Source: Faecalibacterium taiwanense
GTDB taxonomy: Bacteria; Bacillota; Clostridia; Oscillospirales; Ruminococcaceae
Direction: 5' to 3'
DNA: 64,000 nucleotides
Assembly: GCF_036632915.2 (NCBI RefSeq)
Contig: NZ_CP155552.1
Span: forward strand, 868,001-932,000
Shown: piece by piece, positions 45,586 to 55,853 of the stretch
Position numbering within the stretch: position 1 is the first letter of the stretch
Layout: the number at the start of each line of letters is the position of its first letter
Made by a program: the position numbers and the translations under genes
Notes under the pieces: model-generated
The model's database searches: none
Told to the model about the DNA's origin: nothing
The model's input: only the letters and a program-made list of their open reading frames with translations

Positions 45586-47322
45586 TTAGTTTCTGATTCT
45601 GCCGAAGCAGTAAAAATGCTGTTGCCAGTAATTCGATTCGATAGAAGCGTAGGAAATGGGGTTTCCGCAGTGGATCATCATACCATTGCCAACATAGATA
45701 CCAACGTGTGATGCACCGGAGGTATCATAAGTGCCTTGGAAGAAAATCAAATCTCCCGGTTTGGCAGAGCTTTTCGGGATAATGTCGCATACGCCCATCA
45801 AACCGTTTGCGGTCAAACGACCAACACTCCAACCGTTTCCGCAGTGATTGATTACATAGGAAACAAATCCGGAGCAGTCAAAGGAGGTAGACGGGCTGCT
45901 GCCGCCCCACACATACGGGTATCCCAGATATTTTTCAGCTTCCCGAATCATATTGGCAAATCTTGTGTCTGTCAGCGCTTCGCCCGGAATATCATAATCG
46001 GTGTACTCGCCGCCAGGGGTGGCGTAAATGTCATTTCCGAAAATATCCGGTCTGTTGCCCCTTGTCTGAAGCAAAATTCTATATCGCTCCATATCATCTT
46101 CCGACAAGCCGGAATTTGAAATCACACTGTTCAAGCCCTTATTTCTGAGCTTCACATTCAGAATATAATATTCGTAATCTTCTTCCTCTGTTGTTGTCTC
46201 TCCCGTTTCGGGATCAGTAGAAGATGTTGTTCGTGTACGAATCTCTACTACTTCCGTCAGGGTCAGCTCATATTGTTGCTCAAATAGCCATTGCAGGGTA
46301 GCCTGCACCTCATCTCTGGTGTAATCCTCAAACTTCACCGTCAAATACGCCGCCAGCTCATAAGGATTGTGGTTGATTTCATCAAGGTCATACCGGTACT
46401 CGTCATATCCGCTATGAGTACGCTCGATATTATTGATTTTATTGCGGAGCGCAGCTTCCAAAGCCTTGTAATCATTGTCCGCACCAATAATATCTTCCTC
46501 TTTTGCAGTAAAAGAAGTTCCCAGAATGATCTGTGTGCCGCCTTGGAACATAGCCGAACAAGACGAGAACATCCCTGAGAGTATCATAAAAAGCAGTCCG
46601 GCAATCAAAACAAACAGAATCGTTTTAGAGTGTGTGGTGCAGAACTCCGTTACTCTTTCTGTGATGTTCTTGGCTCCCTGAGCTGCTTTGCCCGTTGCCT
46701 TGCCTGCACCCTTAGATGCAGAAGCCGTTGTCGAAGCGGTATTCTTACCGGCTTTGGCGGCAGCATATTCTTTCTTGATTGCCCTTTTCTGTTGCCAACG
46801 GGAAAAGGGATTGGAACCGGCATCGGGGTTGTCCTTTTTGAACTTCTCATACAGGGCATTTACATTTGCTTTATCTGACTTCTCAACCAGCTTTTCCGCC
46901 TTGTCGTAGGCTTTCAGCTTGTGACTGTAAACGGCATGATCGACGGTATAGACAGTGGATTCAACAGCCTTGGTCGTTTCCTGCACAGCCTGAACGCCGA
47001 TATTATCATCCTCATATTCTGACACCGCCCGATGTGCTTTGGATGTGAGCGTGACTGCGGCACCACGGCTTGCCATGTGCTTTGCCACAGATGGGCGCTC
47101 GATTTCCGTAAACTCCGCTTTTTCAAAACGGAGCTTTGCTTTACGGGAACCGGCTGCATCTGTTTCCAGCTTTAGCTTCGGCTTTGCCTTTTTAGAAGCC
47201 AATTTGTCTGCCGCTTTTTCAGCCCTATCAACCGCCTTATCTGCACGGTCGGCAGCTTTCTTCACATGAGAATCTGCAAGGTCATCTTCGGTAAAACGGA
47301 GTCGTGTAGGTCTTTTCGCCAT
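45586..47322 (-). CDS. NlpC/P60 cell-wall hydrolase of the transfer system (CD1108-like)
   Basis: 578 residues. A long basic Ala/Lys-rich cytoplasmic N-terminus (1-230), a membrane segment (TILFVLIAGLLFMILSGMF, about 236-255), a middle lysozyme-like or spacer region, and a C-terminal NlpC/P60 domain with the catalytic cysteine in FDCSGFV and histidine in ASHVGIYVGNG. It opens peptidoglycan for the conjugation machine. It ends three bases before VirB4 exon 2 begins its coding tail. Confidence 0.9.
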   Translation of the reverse strand: MAKRPTRLRFTEDDLADSHVKKAADRADKAVDRAEKAADKLASKKAKPKLKLETDAAGSRKAKLRFEKAEFTEIERPSVAKHMASRGAAVTLTSKAHRAVSEYEDDNIGVQAVQETTKAVESTVYTVDHAVYSHKLKAYDKAEKLVEKSDKANVNALYEKFKKDNPDAGSNPFSRWQQKRAIKKEYAAAKAGKNTASTTASASKGAGKATGKAAQGAKNITERVTEFCTTHSKTILFVLIAGLLFMILSGMFSSCSAMFQGGTQIILGTSFTAKEEDIIGADNDYKALEAALRNKINNIERTHSGYDEYRYDLDEINHNPYELAAYLTVKFEDYTRDEVQATLQWLFEQQYELTLTEVVEIRTRTTSSTDPETGETTTEEEDYEYYILNVKLRNKGLNSVISNSGLSEDDMERYRILLQTRGNRPDIFGNDIYATPGGEYTDYDIPGEALTDTRFANMIREAEKYLGYPYVWGGSSPSTSFDCSGFVSYVINHCGNGWSVGRLTANGLMGVCDIIPKSSAKPGDLIFFQGTYDTSGASHVGIYVGNGMMIHCGNPISYASIESNYWQQHFYCFGRIRN

Positions 47323-47325
47323 ACA

Positions 47326-47702
47326 TTACGCCTCCTTTTCCTGTGCCACCTCGTTTAACTTCGTGGTCATAATGCGATACAGTTCCAGATCTGTCGGGAA
47401 TCGGTCAATGAACGGCAGAATCACATTGCCATAGAACAGAAGTCCTTCGCCCTCACCGGAGTTGGTTACATAGGACAGCTGATGCGGCGAAATGTTCAAC
47501 CGCTGTGCCAGAATACTTCGGTCATCGCTTGCCTGATTCAGCATATAGATGAAATCAGAGTTTTCGAGGATGTTGGCAATCTCCGGGGAACGAAGCAGGT
47601 CTTTGACATTCTGAGTAATACCGGTCGGCAAGCCGCCCCATTTACGGAATCGCTTCCAGATTTCTACGGAATAGGTTGCCGTCTGTTCTTCCTTCAGAAG
47701 CA
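47326..47702 (-). CDS. VirB4-like ATPase, exon 2
   Basis: C-terminal 125 codons (LLKEEQTATYSVEIWKRF ... EVAQEKEA). A group II intron (47703-50484) separates it from exon 1. Precise intron removal joins CATC to TGCTTCTG and restores IDEFHLLLKEEQ in frame. The open frame upstream of 47702 is translated intron domain V/VI and not VirB4. Confidence 0.88.
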
Positions 47703-50484
47703 ATCTCGATAGGTCAGACGCTTTCACGCCTTTCGCCCCGAGCCACACCGTGCAAGCAACTTTCATTGCACACGGCGTTCCATGGGATAAGTCTTTATTG
47801 CTAATACAGTTACTTCAAACTCTGGTTAATTGTTATAAGGTTAATTGCTTCCAATCCTGCTTTAGCTCTCCATTTGTTGAGCTTTGCAATCTTGGCAGGT
47901 GCCCTACAATCGAATAAATCGATGAGGGACTTGATGATTTTCACGTCATTAGAATAGATAAGGCTCTTTATATCTTTGTGTACGATTCTGAGGTTTGCAT
48001 ATTCATCCGTACCACCTTGGCTTGGTGGATTAAGATATATGCATTCCACATCTTCAAACGCAAGGGACACCTTTGAGAGTTCACACTTACCCTTTGATGC
48101 CACAAATCTTGATAGGCGGTTGTCACAGAATTCGATACTATGATTCGTGTCGTTATCTCTACTCAACTTCAACAGCGTTTCTCCATATTCAGATTTAGCA
48201 AGCATGCGGTGAATACGTTCACGTCCCTGTGGGGTGTAACGATTGGTGTCCACTCGGTAGAACATTGGATTTTGCGTCCTACAGTATGCTACAGGAACGA
48301 CAATCATACCATTGATATATCTAACCTGTTTGGACTCCCCATATTTCTGATAGAAATATTCGTCCATCGCACCTTTCAATGTCGGCGGTTTTTCCTTGGA
48401 GAGGTCAGCCCGACTATTCAGTCTCGTCTTCATGGTTATGTCAATCGACGGGAACAGTCTGTGAACATCTGCATTTATCATAGTAGCCATGTTATAGTAC
48501 TGATGCATACCAATGACTGCTTGGTTGTATCTGATGAGGTCATCGTGCTGTGATTGTTCACTCTCGTGAGATTTACAGGCCCGCGCCATGGCATTTTTCA
48601 GCTTCACTCGTTGAGAATTGATGGCTTTGTCAGTCATATGAGACTTGATAGACCATTTCTTTCCCTTCTTGTAAAGTTTAAATTTTATGCCTAAGAAGTC
48701 GCTATAGCCTTTGGTAAGATTCGTAATTCGTGACTTATCTGGAGATGTTTCCAGCTTTAGTCTGTCCATTAGCCATTGCTCGACCGCATGCTTTAGCTTG
48801 GAAGCATCAGAATACGACCTGCAAAATATCTTAAAATCATCCGCATATCTCACTATGTGGCACTCTTTCAATCTGGACTGTCGCAACTTCTTGTACAGAT
48901 TCCCTTTATTCGGAGTACCATTTTTATTCATATAAATATCGCTTTTCAGAGGATGCTTTGCAGGCATTTCCTCCCATTGACTGGCTATCCACCAATCAAG
49001 CTCATTCAGCACAATATTTGCCAGTAAGGGACTAAGTACACCGCCCTGTGGCGTGCCTTTATCGGGTACCGTTCTAACCCCGTTTTCTTCAATGGGGGCT
49101 TTCAGCATCTTTCCTATCAAGGAAATCAGCCTTTTATCCCGAATTCCCAACGTCCATATCTGTTTCAGTAGCTTCCCATGGTCAACGCTATCAAAGAATC
49201 CCTTGATATCTACATCAACTACATAGTGGAATCCGTCCACCTGCGCCAGTTTGTAACACACGGCAACGGCATTCTTAGTGCTACGATTCGGTCTGAAACC
49301 ATAGCTGTGCCGATAAAACTTGGCTTCGCATATAGGCTCCATAACCTGCAATACGCTTTGTTGTACAATCCTATCTATTACAGTAGGAATTCCTAATGGT
49401 CGCATTTTTCCATTCGGCTTTGGGATATACACCCTTCTGACCGCTTTGGGTTGATAGTTAAGGATTTTGTCCCTAACGCATCGAACCAATGCTTCCTCTG
49501 ACATCTCAGCTAAGTCCTTAAAGGTCTTACCGTCGACACCAGGCGTGTTGCTTCCTTTGTTTGATTTGAGATTACGATATGCCATTTTGATATTGGCATC
49601 TGAACCGATAATACTTATCAGATCCGTGAAAATCTTTTTGTTCGCACTATCCGCATATAATGCATCCTGTACTTCGACCATGCCGTAATACTCAGCATGA
49701 CGGATAGCACTTTTCTTTAACAATTCCTTTCTTTGCATAGTCAACATCACCTCACTCTCGCAAGACTTGTTTCTCTTAGTCATACTCGAACCTATGAATG
49801 TTAACTGCATTACTTTATTAAACTTGTTTTGTCGACTGGCAGACAGACCAATCGTCCCACTAGAGGCTATTGCTCCACTCCCATTACAGGAGCTTCGTCG
49901 CTCGTGCCTCCGCTCTCACAACGATAAAGGTAAGTTATACAGTGTGCTTTCCTTACCAACAGGTCATAGCATGTGCAACTGCTCACTGTTCGTTGCTTTC
50001 GACGTTCCAATATGGTGCAATATACTATACTGTACTTAGGTGCCTCCTTTGAGCCTGCTGATTTCCATTGCCTGTAACAATGCTCCGACTTTCACTTCCA
50101 CCCAGTTACTTTTCGGTAATCAGCGCCAAACCGTTGGCATGCGCTTTTCAACGCATTCGAATTTTAGACTCTTTAAATCGTCAGTTCGTCCCCACTTCCG
50201 TGGATACTCACCATATACAGCTCCACTACATAATCACAGGCAACCCACACCTCTGTGAATCTTTCCTCAGCCTTACCTGTTAGGACCTGCTTTTTGCTCT
50301 TCACCCTAACTTTTGACAACCCGATAGCTTTTGCACAACTATCACGCTGTAGGGAGTTTACGTGTGTCCCTTCAGGGCGTTACCCCTTCATTTGAACAAC
50401 ACCATATCAGTTGTATCAGTAGCTTTTTCTTTTACGGACGGCTACTGACCCCGCTGTCTATTCAACAAGCGGAACGTCTCGTCC
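47703..50484 (-). mobile_element. Group II intron in virB4
   Basis: 2782 bases. Domain V is visible on the minus strand (GGAACGCCGTGTGC, GAAAGT, GCACGGTGTGG; about 47740-47783), followed by domain VI ending CCTATCGAGAT. An encoded reverse transcriptase fills the middle. The inferred 5' end is GGACGAGACG and not the usual GUGYG; it is deduced because this joint alone restores VirB4. The ORF-free 5' part (49740-50484) holds domains I-III. Confidence 0.85.
47810..49738 (-). CDS. ltrA: Group II intron reverse transcriptase/maturase (LtrA-like)
   Basis: 642 residues from ATG 49738 (GAGGTGA eight bases upstream). Reverse transcriptase motifs include GKMRPLGIPTVIDR, DIKGFFDSVDH, KGTPQGGVLSPLL and the active site RYADDF. 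Then the maturase domain (GYSDFLGIKFKLYKKGK) and a divergent HNH-like C-terminus (KCELSKVSLAFEDVEC ... LRIVHKD). It helps splicing and retrohoming. No frameshift. Confidence 0.95.
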   Translation of the reverse strand: MQRKELLKKSAIRHAEYYGMVEVQDALYADSANKKIFTDLISIIGSDANIKMAYRNLKSNKGSNTPGVDGKTFKDLAEMSEEALVRCVRDKILNYQPKAVRRVYIPKPNGKMRPLGIPTVIDRIVQQSVLQVMEPICEAKFYRHSYGFRPNRSTKNAVAVCYKLAQVDGFHYVVDVDIKGFFDSVDHGKLLKQIWTLGIRDKRLISLIGKMLKAPIEENGVRTVPDKGTPQGGVLSPLLANIVLNELDWWIASQWEEMPAKHPLKSDIYMNKNGTPNKGNLYKKLRQSRLKECHIVRYADDFKIFCRSYSDASKLKHAVEQWLMDRLKLETSPDKSRITNLTKGYSDFLGIKFKLYKKGKKWSIKSHMTDKAINSQRVKLKNAMARACKSHESEQSQHDDLIRYNQAVIGMHQYYNMATMINADVHRLFPSIDITMKTRLNSRADLSKEKPPTLKGAMDEYFYQKYGESKQVRYINGMIVVPVAYCRTQNPMFYRVDTNRYTPQGRERIHRMLAKSEYGETLLKLSRDNDTNHSIEFCDNRLSRFVASKGKCELSKVSLAFEDVECIYLNPPSQGGTDEYANLRIVHKDIKSLIYSNDVKIIKSLIDLFDCRAPAKIAKLNKWRAKAGLEAINLITINQSLK

Positions 50485-52534
50485 GATGGAACTCGTCAAT
50501 ATAATATCTGGTCGATTTACCGGCAGAACGGTTGGCAGTTACACGCCCCCAGACCTGATCCTGAACGATCAGCATACCGATTTTTTTCAGCTGATTGCCC
50601 AGCTCCTTAATGTCGAAGCACACCAGACGATTCTGAATATCCACATTGGTTCTGTTGTTAAACAGTTTCAGAGAACCCTTAACATAGATTTCCAAGGCGG
50701 TCGCTACATGGTGGGCTTCCTTTTCGTCCTGTTTCAGAAGGGCATCATACAAATCCTCAAGGATCGGCATATTCTCAGGGGCAGGATTGTCGAAATATCT
50801 CTGGTAAATCTGATGCACACAACGGTCGATAACCGTCTTTTCGATAGGCTGCAAGCCATCCTTACTGCCCATAATCAACTCACAGAGGGACAGGATAAAA
50901 TCAGCTTTCAGTGCTACCGGGTTGTCATCCTCAGAGTAGTTCAGGTTGATGTCCATAGGGTTGATATAGTTGGTACTGGAGGAGCTGATTTTTACCACCT
51001 GACCATTGAACTTGTGAACCAGAGCCGCATATTCCGCTTCGGGGTCGCAGATGATAATATCGTCATCCGTAACCAGGAACGCATTGGTGATTTCACGCTT
51101 TGCGGAAAAGGATTTACCGGAACCGGGAGTACCCAGAATCAGTCCGTTGGGGTTCTTGAGCTTCTTTCTGTCCACCATGATAAGGTTGTTCGACAGAGCA
51201 TTCAGCCCGTAATAGAGCGTTTCTCCACCATTCTGGAACAGCTCCTGCGTGGTGAAAGGCACAAAAATAGCCGTGGAACTGGTAGTCAGGCCACGACGAA
51301 TCTCAATCAGGTTTTGTGCCAAAGGCAGGCTGCTCATCAGTCCGGATTCCTGCTGAAAATCCAAACGACGCAGATTGCAGTTATGCTTCTGGGCGATGCT
51401 CTGTGCCTGGAACACATTGTTCTCCAGTTCCTGCTCGGTGCGCCCGGTGTTCAGCACCAGAAATGTCACCATGAACATTCGCTCATTCTGGCTCTGCAAT
51501 TCTTTCAGAAGTGACTTCGCATCTTTACCATAGGTAGCAAGGTCAGATGGGATAATGTCCATGTCATAGCCAGAACGCACAGCCTTTTTCTGTTCCTCGA
51601 TTTTGGAACGGTCAAGCTCGGTGATGATTCTCTTGATGGTCTTAATCGCCGCAGTCTGGTCAACCGACTGGATGTGCATGGTCACGATCTGCGTGGATTC
51701 CATATCCAGAAAATCCGCCAGCATACGATCAGACAGGTCTGATGCCGTAATTGCCAGATAAGACATCGAACCGAAGATACTGCCCATCTGGAAGGTGCGG
51801 TTGGTCTTAAAGGCAAACGCCGTCGGAGCAATGAAGTCCTTTACGGACAGCCCGGATTCCACAAGATACTTCCAATCGAAGAAGAACTTATCATTATCAC
51901 CCATGTGGAACATAGAGTGCATCAGATGCAGCCGCTCTTTGCCGTTCATGGTAGTGGCAATGACACCCAAACGCCGAAAGTTATTGAGCAGATCGTTTTC
52001 GATATGGTTGAGTCTCGGCTTTGCCTGCCGCATGGATTCGGCTTCAATGCCGAATGTCAGGTACTTGGTTTTGGTCAAGCCGTTGTTGCCCTGCGCCAAC
52101 TGCTTTTTCAGCATCTGGCTATACTCGGCACGGACGGGATTGAAGCTGTCCTTCTTGAACGGGATACGGATACTCTTTTCAAAGCTTTCAGCATCGGTAC
52201 TCAGGTTCATAAAGGAAAGCTCAAAGTGAATGGAGCTGTCAAAGAAATTCAGGAAACTGCACCACTCATCGAAGATGGCAGTCTTATCTTCCTGCTGTGC
52301 CAGCTGATAGTTGATGTCCTGAAACTGAATGGTCTTGGTGTAATAACTGTCAGTGACACGGCAGATGCCATCCGGGAACATTCTCTGAAAGGGAATGGAC
52401 TGCTGTGCAGTCTGCGGAATACCGTTGTCCTTCTTTGCCCGTTCCACAACAGCTTTAATTTCTCGCTGCTGCTTCCGATTCAGATTTGCAGGCATTTTGA
52501 TGTTTCTTGCCTGTGGCTTCTTTTTGAAAAACAA
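50485..52534 (-). CDS. VirB4-like (TraE) ATPase, exon 1
   Basis: The N-terminal domain is followed by the ATPase core with Walker A LILGTPGSGKSFSAKRE and ending at Walker B RYYIDEFH, where the intron lies. Joined product about 808 residues. VirB4 powers assembly of the mating channel. Start TTG 52534 is preferred, nine bases after AAAGGAGG; a TTG at 52543 touches the ribosome binding site. The gene overlaps PrgI by 80 bases. Function depends on intron splicing. Confidence 0.92.
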
Positions 52535-52889
52535 TTCGTTCAACCTCCTTTTCCAGTTTGTACTGACGCATCAAAGCGTCATAATAGTTGTCCGTCTGAT
52601 AAGGGCGAACCTTGGGACGAACGAATTTGGTCTGAATGAAGTGTTCTACAACCACTTCCAACGGCTGACTATCCTTTTCATACATTGCCAGAAAGAACAA
52701 CGGTAACATGACGATCATCATGGACAGTGCTGCAAGGCTCACATTTCCGGTTGCTTTGACCAGAAAGAAAATCGGCACTCCGATGAGCGCCGCCGCACCA
52801 AAGCAAAGTAACTGCCGTTTCGTCAGATTGAAGAACACTTTTGTTTTTACCCTCGTCAGGTCACGAGGTACGGGAATATACGCTGCCAA
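52455..52889 (-). CDS. PrgI-family (VirB3-like) membrane protein
   Basis: 144 residues. IPVPRDLTRVKTKVFFNLTK then two membrane segments (about 30-48 and 54-70) and a soluble C-terminus. PrgI proteins pair with VirB4 in Gram-positive conjugation channels. The overlap with VirB4 supports tight coupling. Confidence 0.88.
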   Translation of the reverse strand: MAAYIPVPRDLTRVKTKVFFNLTKRQLLCFGAAALIGVPIFFLVKATGNVSLAALSMMIVMLPLFFLAMYEKDSQPLEVVVEHFIQTKFVRPKVRPYQTDNYYDALMRQYKLEKEVERIVFQKEATGKKHQNACKSESEAAARN

Positions 52890-52906
52890 ACAATTTCCTC
52901 CTTCCC

Positions 52907-53773
52907 TTAGTGAGCGCTGAATACACCCTTCGCAAGCGAACCAGTCTTAAACAGGGTGAAGCACAAAAGGACGGTGTAGCCCATAACACCCCAGATAGAA
53001 CCGATGATGTCATCACTGAATGCGATAGACTGAATCAGCACCGCATAAATGCCCACGCAGATCATAATCAGGAATCCCTGGAATCCGATTGCAAACAGCG
53101 AACGCAGATAATTCTGTCCGATATTGCTCTGTTCTCTGTTTCCAAAAGTGGAAAGCGGAATCGGGGCAAGGCTGACCATCAGATAAATTTCAATCATTCG
53201 ACCGTAGACGATCACAAAGATGATGATTGCCAAAGCGGACATCGTGACCTGCACGATAAAGGATTGCAGGAACAAGCCGAGCAAAGGACCCAAATCCATT
53301 GCCATCAGCGTTTCTTCCATTGTTTCCAATGCCGAAGCATCTATGGCAGTATTTCCGGATATGATACCGGCGCTTGCGTTTATAACGTGCTGTGTCACAT
53401 CAAACACAGCCATCGTGATATTGAATGTGTTTGTGATTAACATGACCGCAACAAAAGTCTTGAACACCCATTTGAAGAAGATCCAGGTTTCAAAATTTGC
53501 CAGATTGTTGTGGTCAATAATCATCTGAATTAGCTCATAACAGGCAATGAAGGTCAGAATCAAGCCTGCGATTGGGATAATCACTGACTCGGAGATGTTT
53601 CGTACCATGGCAAAGACACCCGGCGAAAAATTCGCCGGGGTCATGCCAACGAAGGTTGCTATCTCGCCAACCTGGTTGTTGACGGACTCAAACATCCCCG
53701 ACAGATTTCCCATAATAGCTGAAACGAGCATTTCTTTCAGCCAGTCTGTGATCTGTTGGAGTATGCTGTCCAA
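52907..53773 (-). CDS. VirB6/TrbL-like channel protein
   Basis: 288 residues with about six hydrophobic segments (near 50-70, 88-110, 170-200, 215-240, 250-280). N-terminal amphipathic start ILQQITDWLKEMLVSAIMG. Position between Maff2 and PrgI is that of the VirB6-like inner-membrane component in CTn elements. Confidence 0.85.
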   Translation of the reverse strand: MDSILQQITDWLKEMLVSAIMGNLSGMFESVNNQVGEIATFVGMTPANFSPGVFAMVRNISESVIIPIAGLILTFIACYELIQMIIDHNNLANFETWIFFKWVFKTFVAVMLITNTFNITMAVFDVTQHVINASAGIISGNTAIDASALETMEETLMAMDLGPLLGLFLQSFIVQVTMSALAIIIFVIVYGRMIEIYLMVSLAPIPLSTFGNREQSNIGQNYLRSLFAIGFQGFLIMICVGIYAVLIQSIAFSDDIIGSIWGVMGYTVLLCFTLFKTGSLAKGVFSAH

Positions 53774-53798
53774 AGGCGATTACCTCCTTGTTTTGTGA

Positions 53799-54014
53799 TT
53801 AACCGAACAGTCCGGAGAGCAGAGGTACAAGGGTGGTGCCGATGAGGGCAACACCGCCGCCAGCCATGAGCTGCTTCATGCCCTGGGACTTTGCGCCGGG
53901 GTTATCGTTGCCGTAGCCCTCAAGCAGATTGATTGCACCCCAGATGCCAAGACCTGCGCCCAGAGCGATAACGAGAGTCTGAAGAACGGTTACTGCGCTA
54001 TTGAAAAATGCCAT
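53799..54014 (-). CDS. Maff2-family small membrane protein (VirB2-like)
   Basis: 71 residues, two hydrophobic helices around a Gly-rich turn (IALGAGLGIWGAINLLEGYG ... LMAGGGVALIG). Maff2 proteins hold the pilin-like place in these transfer operons. ATG after AGGAGGAAAATATT. Confidence 0.88.
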   Translation of the reverse strand: MAFFNSAVTVLQTLVIALGAGLGIWGAINLLEGYGNDNPGAKSQGMKQLMAGGGVALIGTTLVPLLSGLFG

Positions 54015-54054
54015 AATATTTTCCTCCTAAAATTTGAAATTGTTTTGAGAATAG

Positions 54055-54097
54055 AAAAAGCCCTCCGTACTACCGGCATCAAAACCGGACGGAAGGC
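54055..54097 (-). terminator. Terminator after XRE gene
   Basis: On the minus strand GCCTTCCG / CGGAGGGC with inner CCGG / CCGG, followed by TTTTTCT. It lies just after the stop at 54098 and before Maff2, so it may attenuate the transfer operon. Confidence 0.65.
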
Positions 54098-54490
54098 TTA
54101 GTTTACGAGAATCTTTTCAAGGAACTCCTCGACGGTTATCACGCCAAGTTTCTGTTCCATTCTGCTTCTTGCATATTCAGTTTCACAATCATATATATCA
54201 CCACCACCTTTCATAAGAAACAGCCAATACATTGACTGCAACAAATCTTCACGAGAAGCACAGATTGTCGGTGAAAAAACGACAGGTGAAACCTTCAGAA
54301 CCTCTGCGAGTTTCGCTGTGGTTTCTGCATTAGGGGTTCGAGCGTTTTTCTCATACTGAGCAATACGGACATCCGCTGTTTTCTCGGAATACCCCATCAG
54401 GAGTCCAAGCTCTTTCTGGGTAAGGCGGCGAAATCGTCTAACGAACTTCAATCGCTGCCCAATAGAGGTATCCGTGATCCACCAAGTCAT
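54098..54490 (-). CDS. XRE-family HTH regulator in transfer operon
   Basis: 130 residues. HTH LTQKELGLLMGYSEKTADVR (about 24-43) then ARTPNAETTAKLAEVLKVSP. The rest is helical. It sits between VirD4 and Maff2, five bases after the preceding gene. A regulator here is common in CTn elements. Target unknown. Confidence 0.8.
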   Translation of the reverse strand: MTWWITDTSIGQRLKFVRRFRRLTQKELGLLMGYSEKTADVRIAQYEKNARTPNAETTAKLAEVLKVSPVVFSPTICASREDLLQSMYWLFLMKGGGDIYDCETEYARSRMEQKLGVITVEEFLEKILVN

Positions 54491-54495
54491 TTTTT

Positions 54496-54816
54496 TTACA
54501 CCTCGCTTTCTGCAAATTCTCGATATACAACCTCATTTTTTGCTCTGCGCTTGCCTACGGCTTCACTGGGAGCAAGGTCAGGGTAGGTTGCCTGCACTTT
54601 CTGTCTGCTTCTGCGGACAGTTTCAAACCCCGGAAAGCTGCGTCTATCCAGTTCCTTCAAAAACACAGGAACCGTCATGGCATGAATGTCGATGCCACGC
54701 AGACCGGAATAGTGTTCCAGTACCATCAGGTACAAATGATTGTCGGTATTTCTTGCCTTGTGGTCGTGTTCCAAGATGTTCTTAACCAGGGCAGATACCG
54801 TTTTCAGATTTTCCAA
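54496..54816 (-). CDS. Conserved ICE protein, unknown function
   Basis: 106 residues, helical, basic C-terminal half (RRSRQKVQATYPDLAPSEA). It starts 12 bases after VirD4 ends (GGAGGTTTCTG). No family function recognised; it keeps company with VirD4 in this ICE group. Confidence 0.65.
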   Translation of the reverse strand: MENLKTVSALVKNILEHDHKARNTDNHLYLMVLEHYSGLRGIDIHAMTVPVFLKELDRRSFPGFETVRRSRQKVQATYPDLAPSEAVGKRRAKNEVVYREFAESEV

Positions 54817-54828
54817 ACAGAAACCTCC

Positions 54829-55853
54829 TTAATCCGCATCGACTACCACAAACTCATCACCTGCCTTGAGCTTCAACCTTCGACTCAGAAACTGCTCAAT
54901 GTTGAACTCATTTCTCTTATCAAAGTCTGATGTGTACTTATAATTGGGGTGCTGCGTCAGATCGTACTTGTCAGAAAGAAACGGTCTGACACCACGCAAC
55001 TGCAAAATACACTTGCTGCCATCCAGAACCGCAAGCTCATCTACGCTCGCAAGGTCTTTGCCTAACTTCTGATAATTCAAGCCGTAAGACGGGCTGTTAC
55101 CTCTGGTGTTGGAGGTGTTGTAGGTGTCGATAGTTTCTTTTCCCAATGCCTGATTCAGTTCTTTGAGCGTGGTTGGCTCAGAACCACCCAGGAAAATTCG
55201 GGAATCCATGTTGCCGATGATGGTATCGGCATTGTCTTTATAAATGGCTTTCAGCTGTGATTGTGCCTGGAGAACAAGGCAAGCCGATATTTCACGGCTT
55301 CGGATTGTCGCTACCAGTTTTTCCAGATTGGGAATCTGACCGATGTTTGCCATCTCATCAATCAAGCAGCGCACATGAACCGGCAGTCTGCCGCCGTACA
55401 CATCATCTGCTTTCTCGCACAACAAGTTGAACAGCTGTGTGTAAATCATGGAGATCAAAAAATTAAACGTCGCATCCGTATCTGACATAATCAGAAAGAG
55501 CGCCGTTTTCTTATCTCCGAGAGTATCCAACTGCAACTCGTCATAGGCAGTCACATCTCTGACCTCCTGAATATCAAAAGGAGCCAGACGAGCGCCGCAG
55601 GAAATCAAAATCGACTTAGCGGTCTTGCCGGCAGCCAGCTTGTATTTTTTATACTGACGGACTGCAAAGTGATTCGGCTTTTTCTTTTCCAGGGCTTCAA
55701 ACATCAGATCCACCGGGTTCTGGAACTCCTCATCATCTTCCCGCACCTCCATTGCGTTCAGGAACTCAATCAGGGTGGAGAAATTCTGTTCCTCAACCGG
55801 AGCTTCATAGTGGATATATCCGATCAAGGCACAGTAGAGCAGCGTTTCCGCCT
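54829..55853 (-). pseudogene. VirD4-like coupling protein, exon 2 (C-terminal part)
   Basis: About 341 codons (KAETLLYCALIGYIHYEA ... VVVDAD). VRCLIDEMANIG is the Walker B motif and LVLQAQSQLKAIY the following motif of VirD4/TraG coupling proteins, which link relaxosome and channel. Intron removal joins FWT to KAETLL in frame with 58594-58804. The N-terminus with Walker A lies beyond the tet element and outside the window, so the protein cannot be made as one piece. Confidence 0.88.

Noticed and set aside
47703..47766. Extra N-terminal codons before VirB4 exon 2 (KVACTVWLGAKGVKASDLSR)
   Set aside because: They are translated from intron domains V and VI and are removed by splicing.
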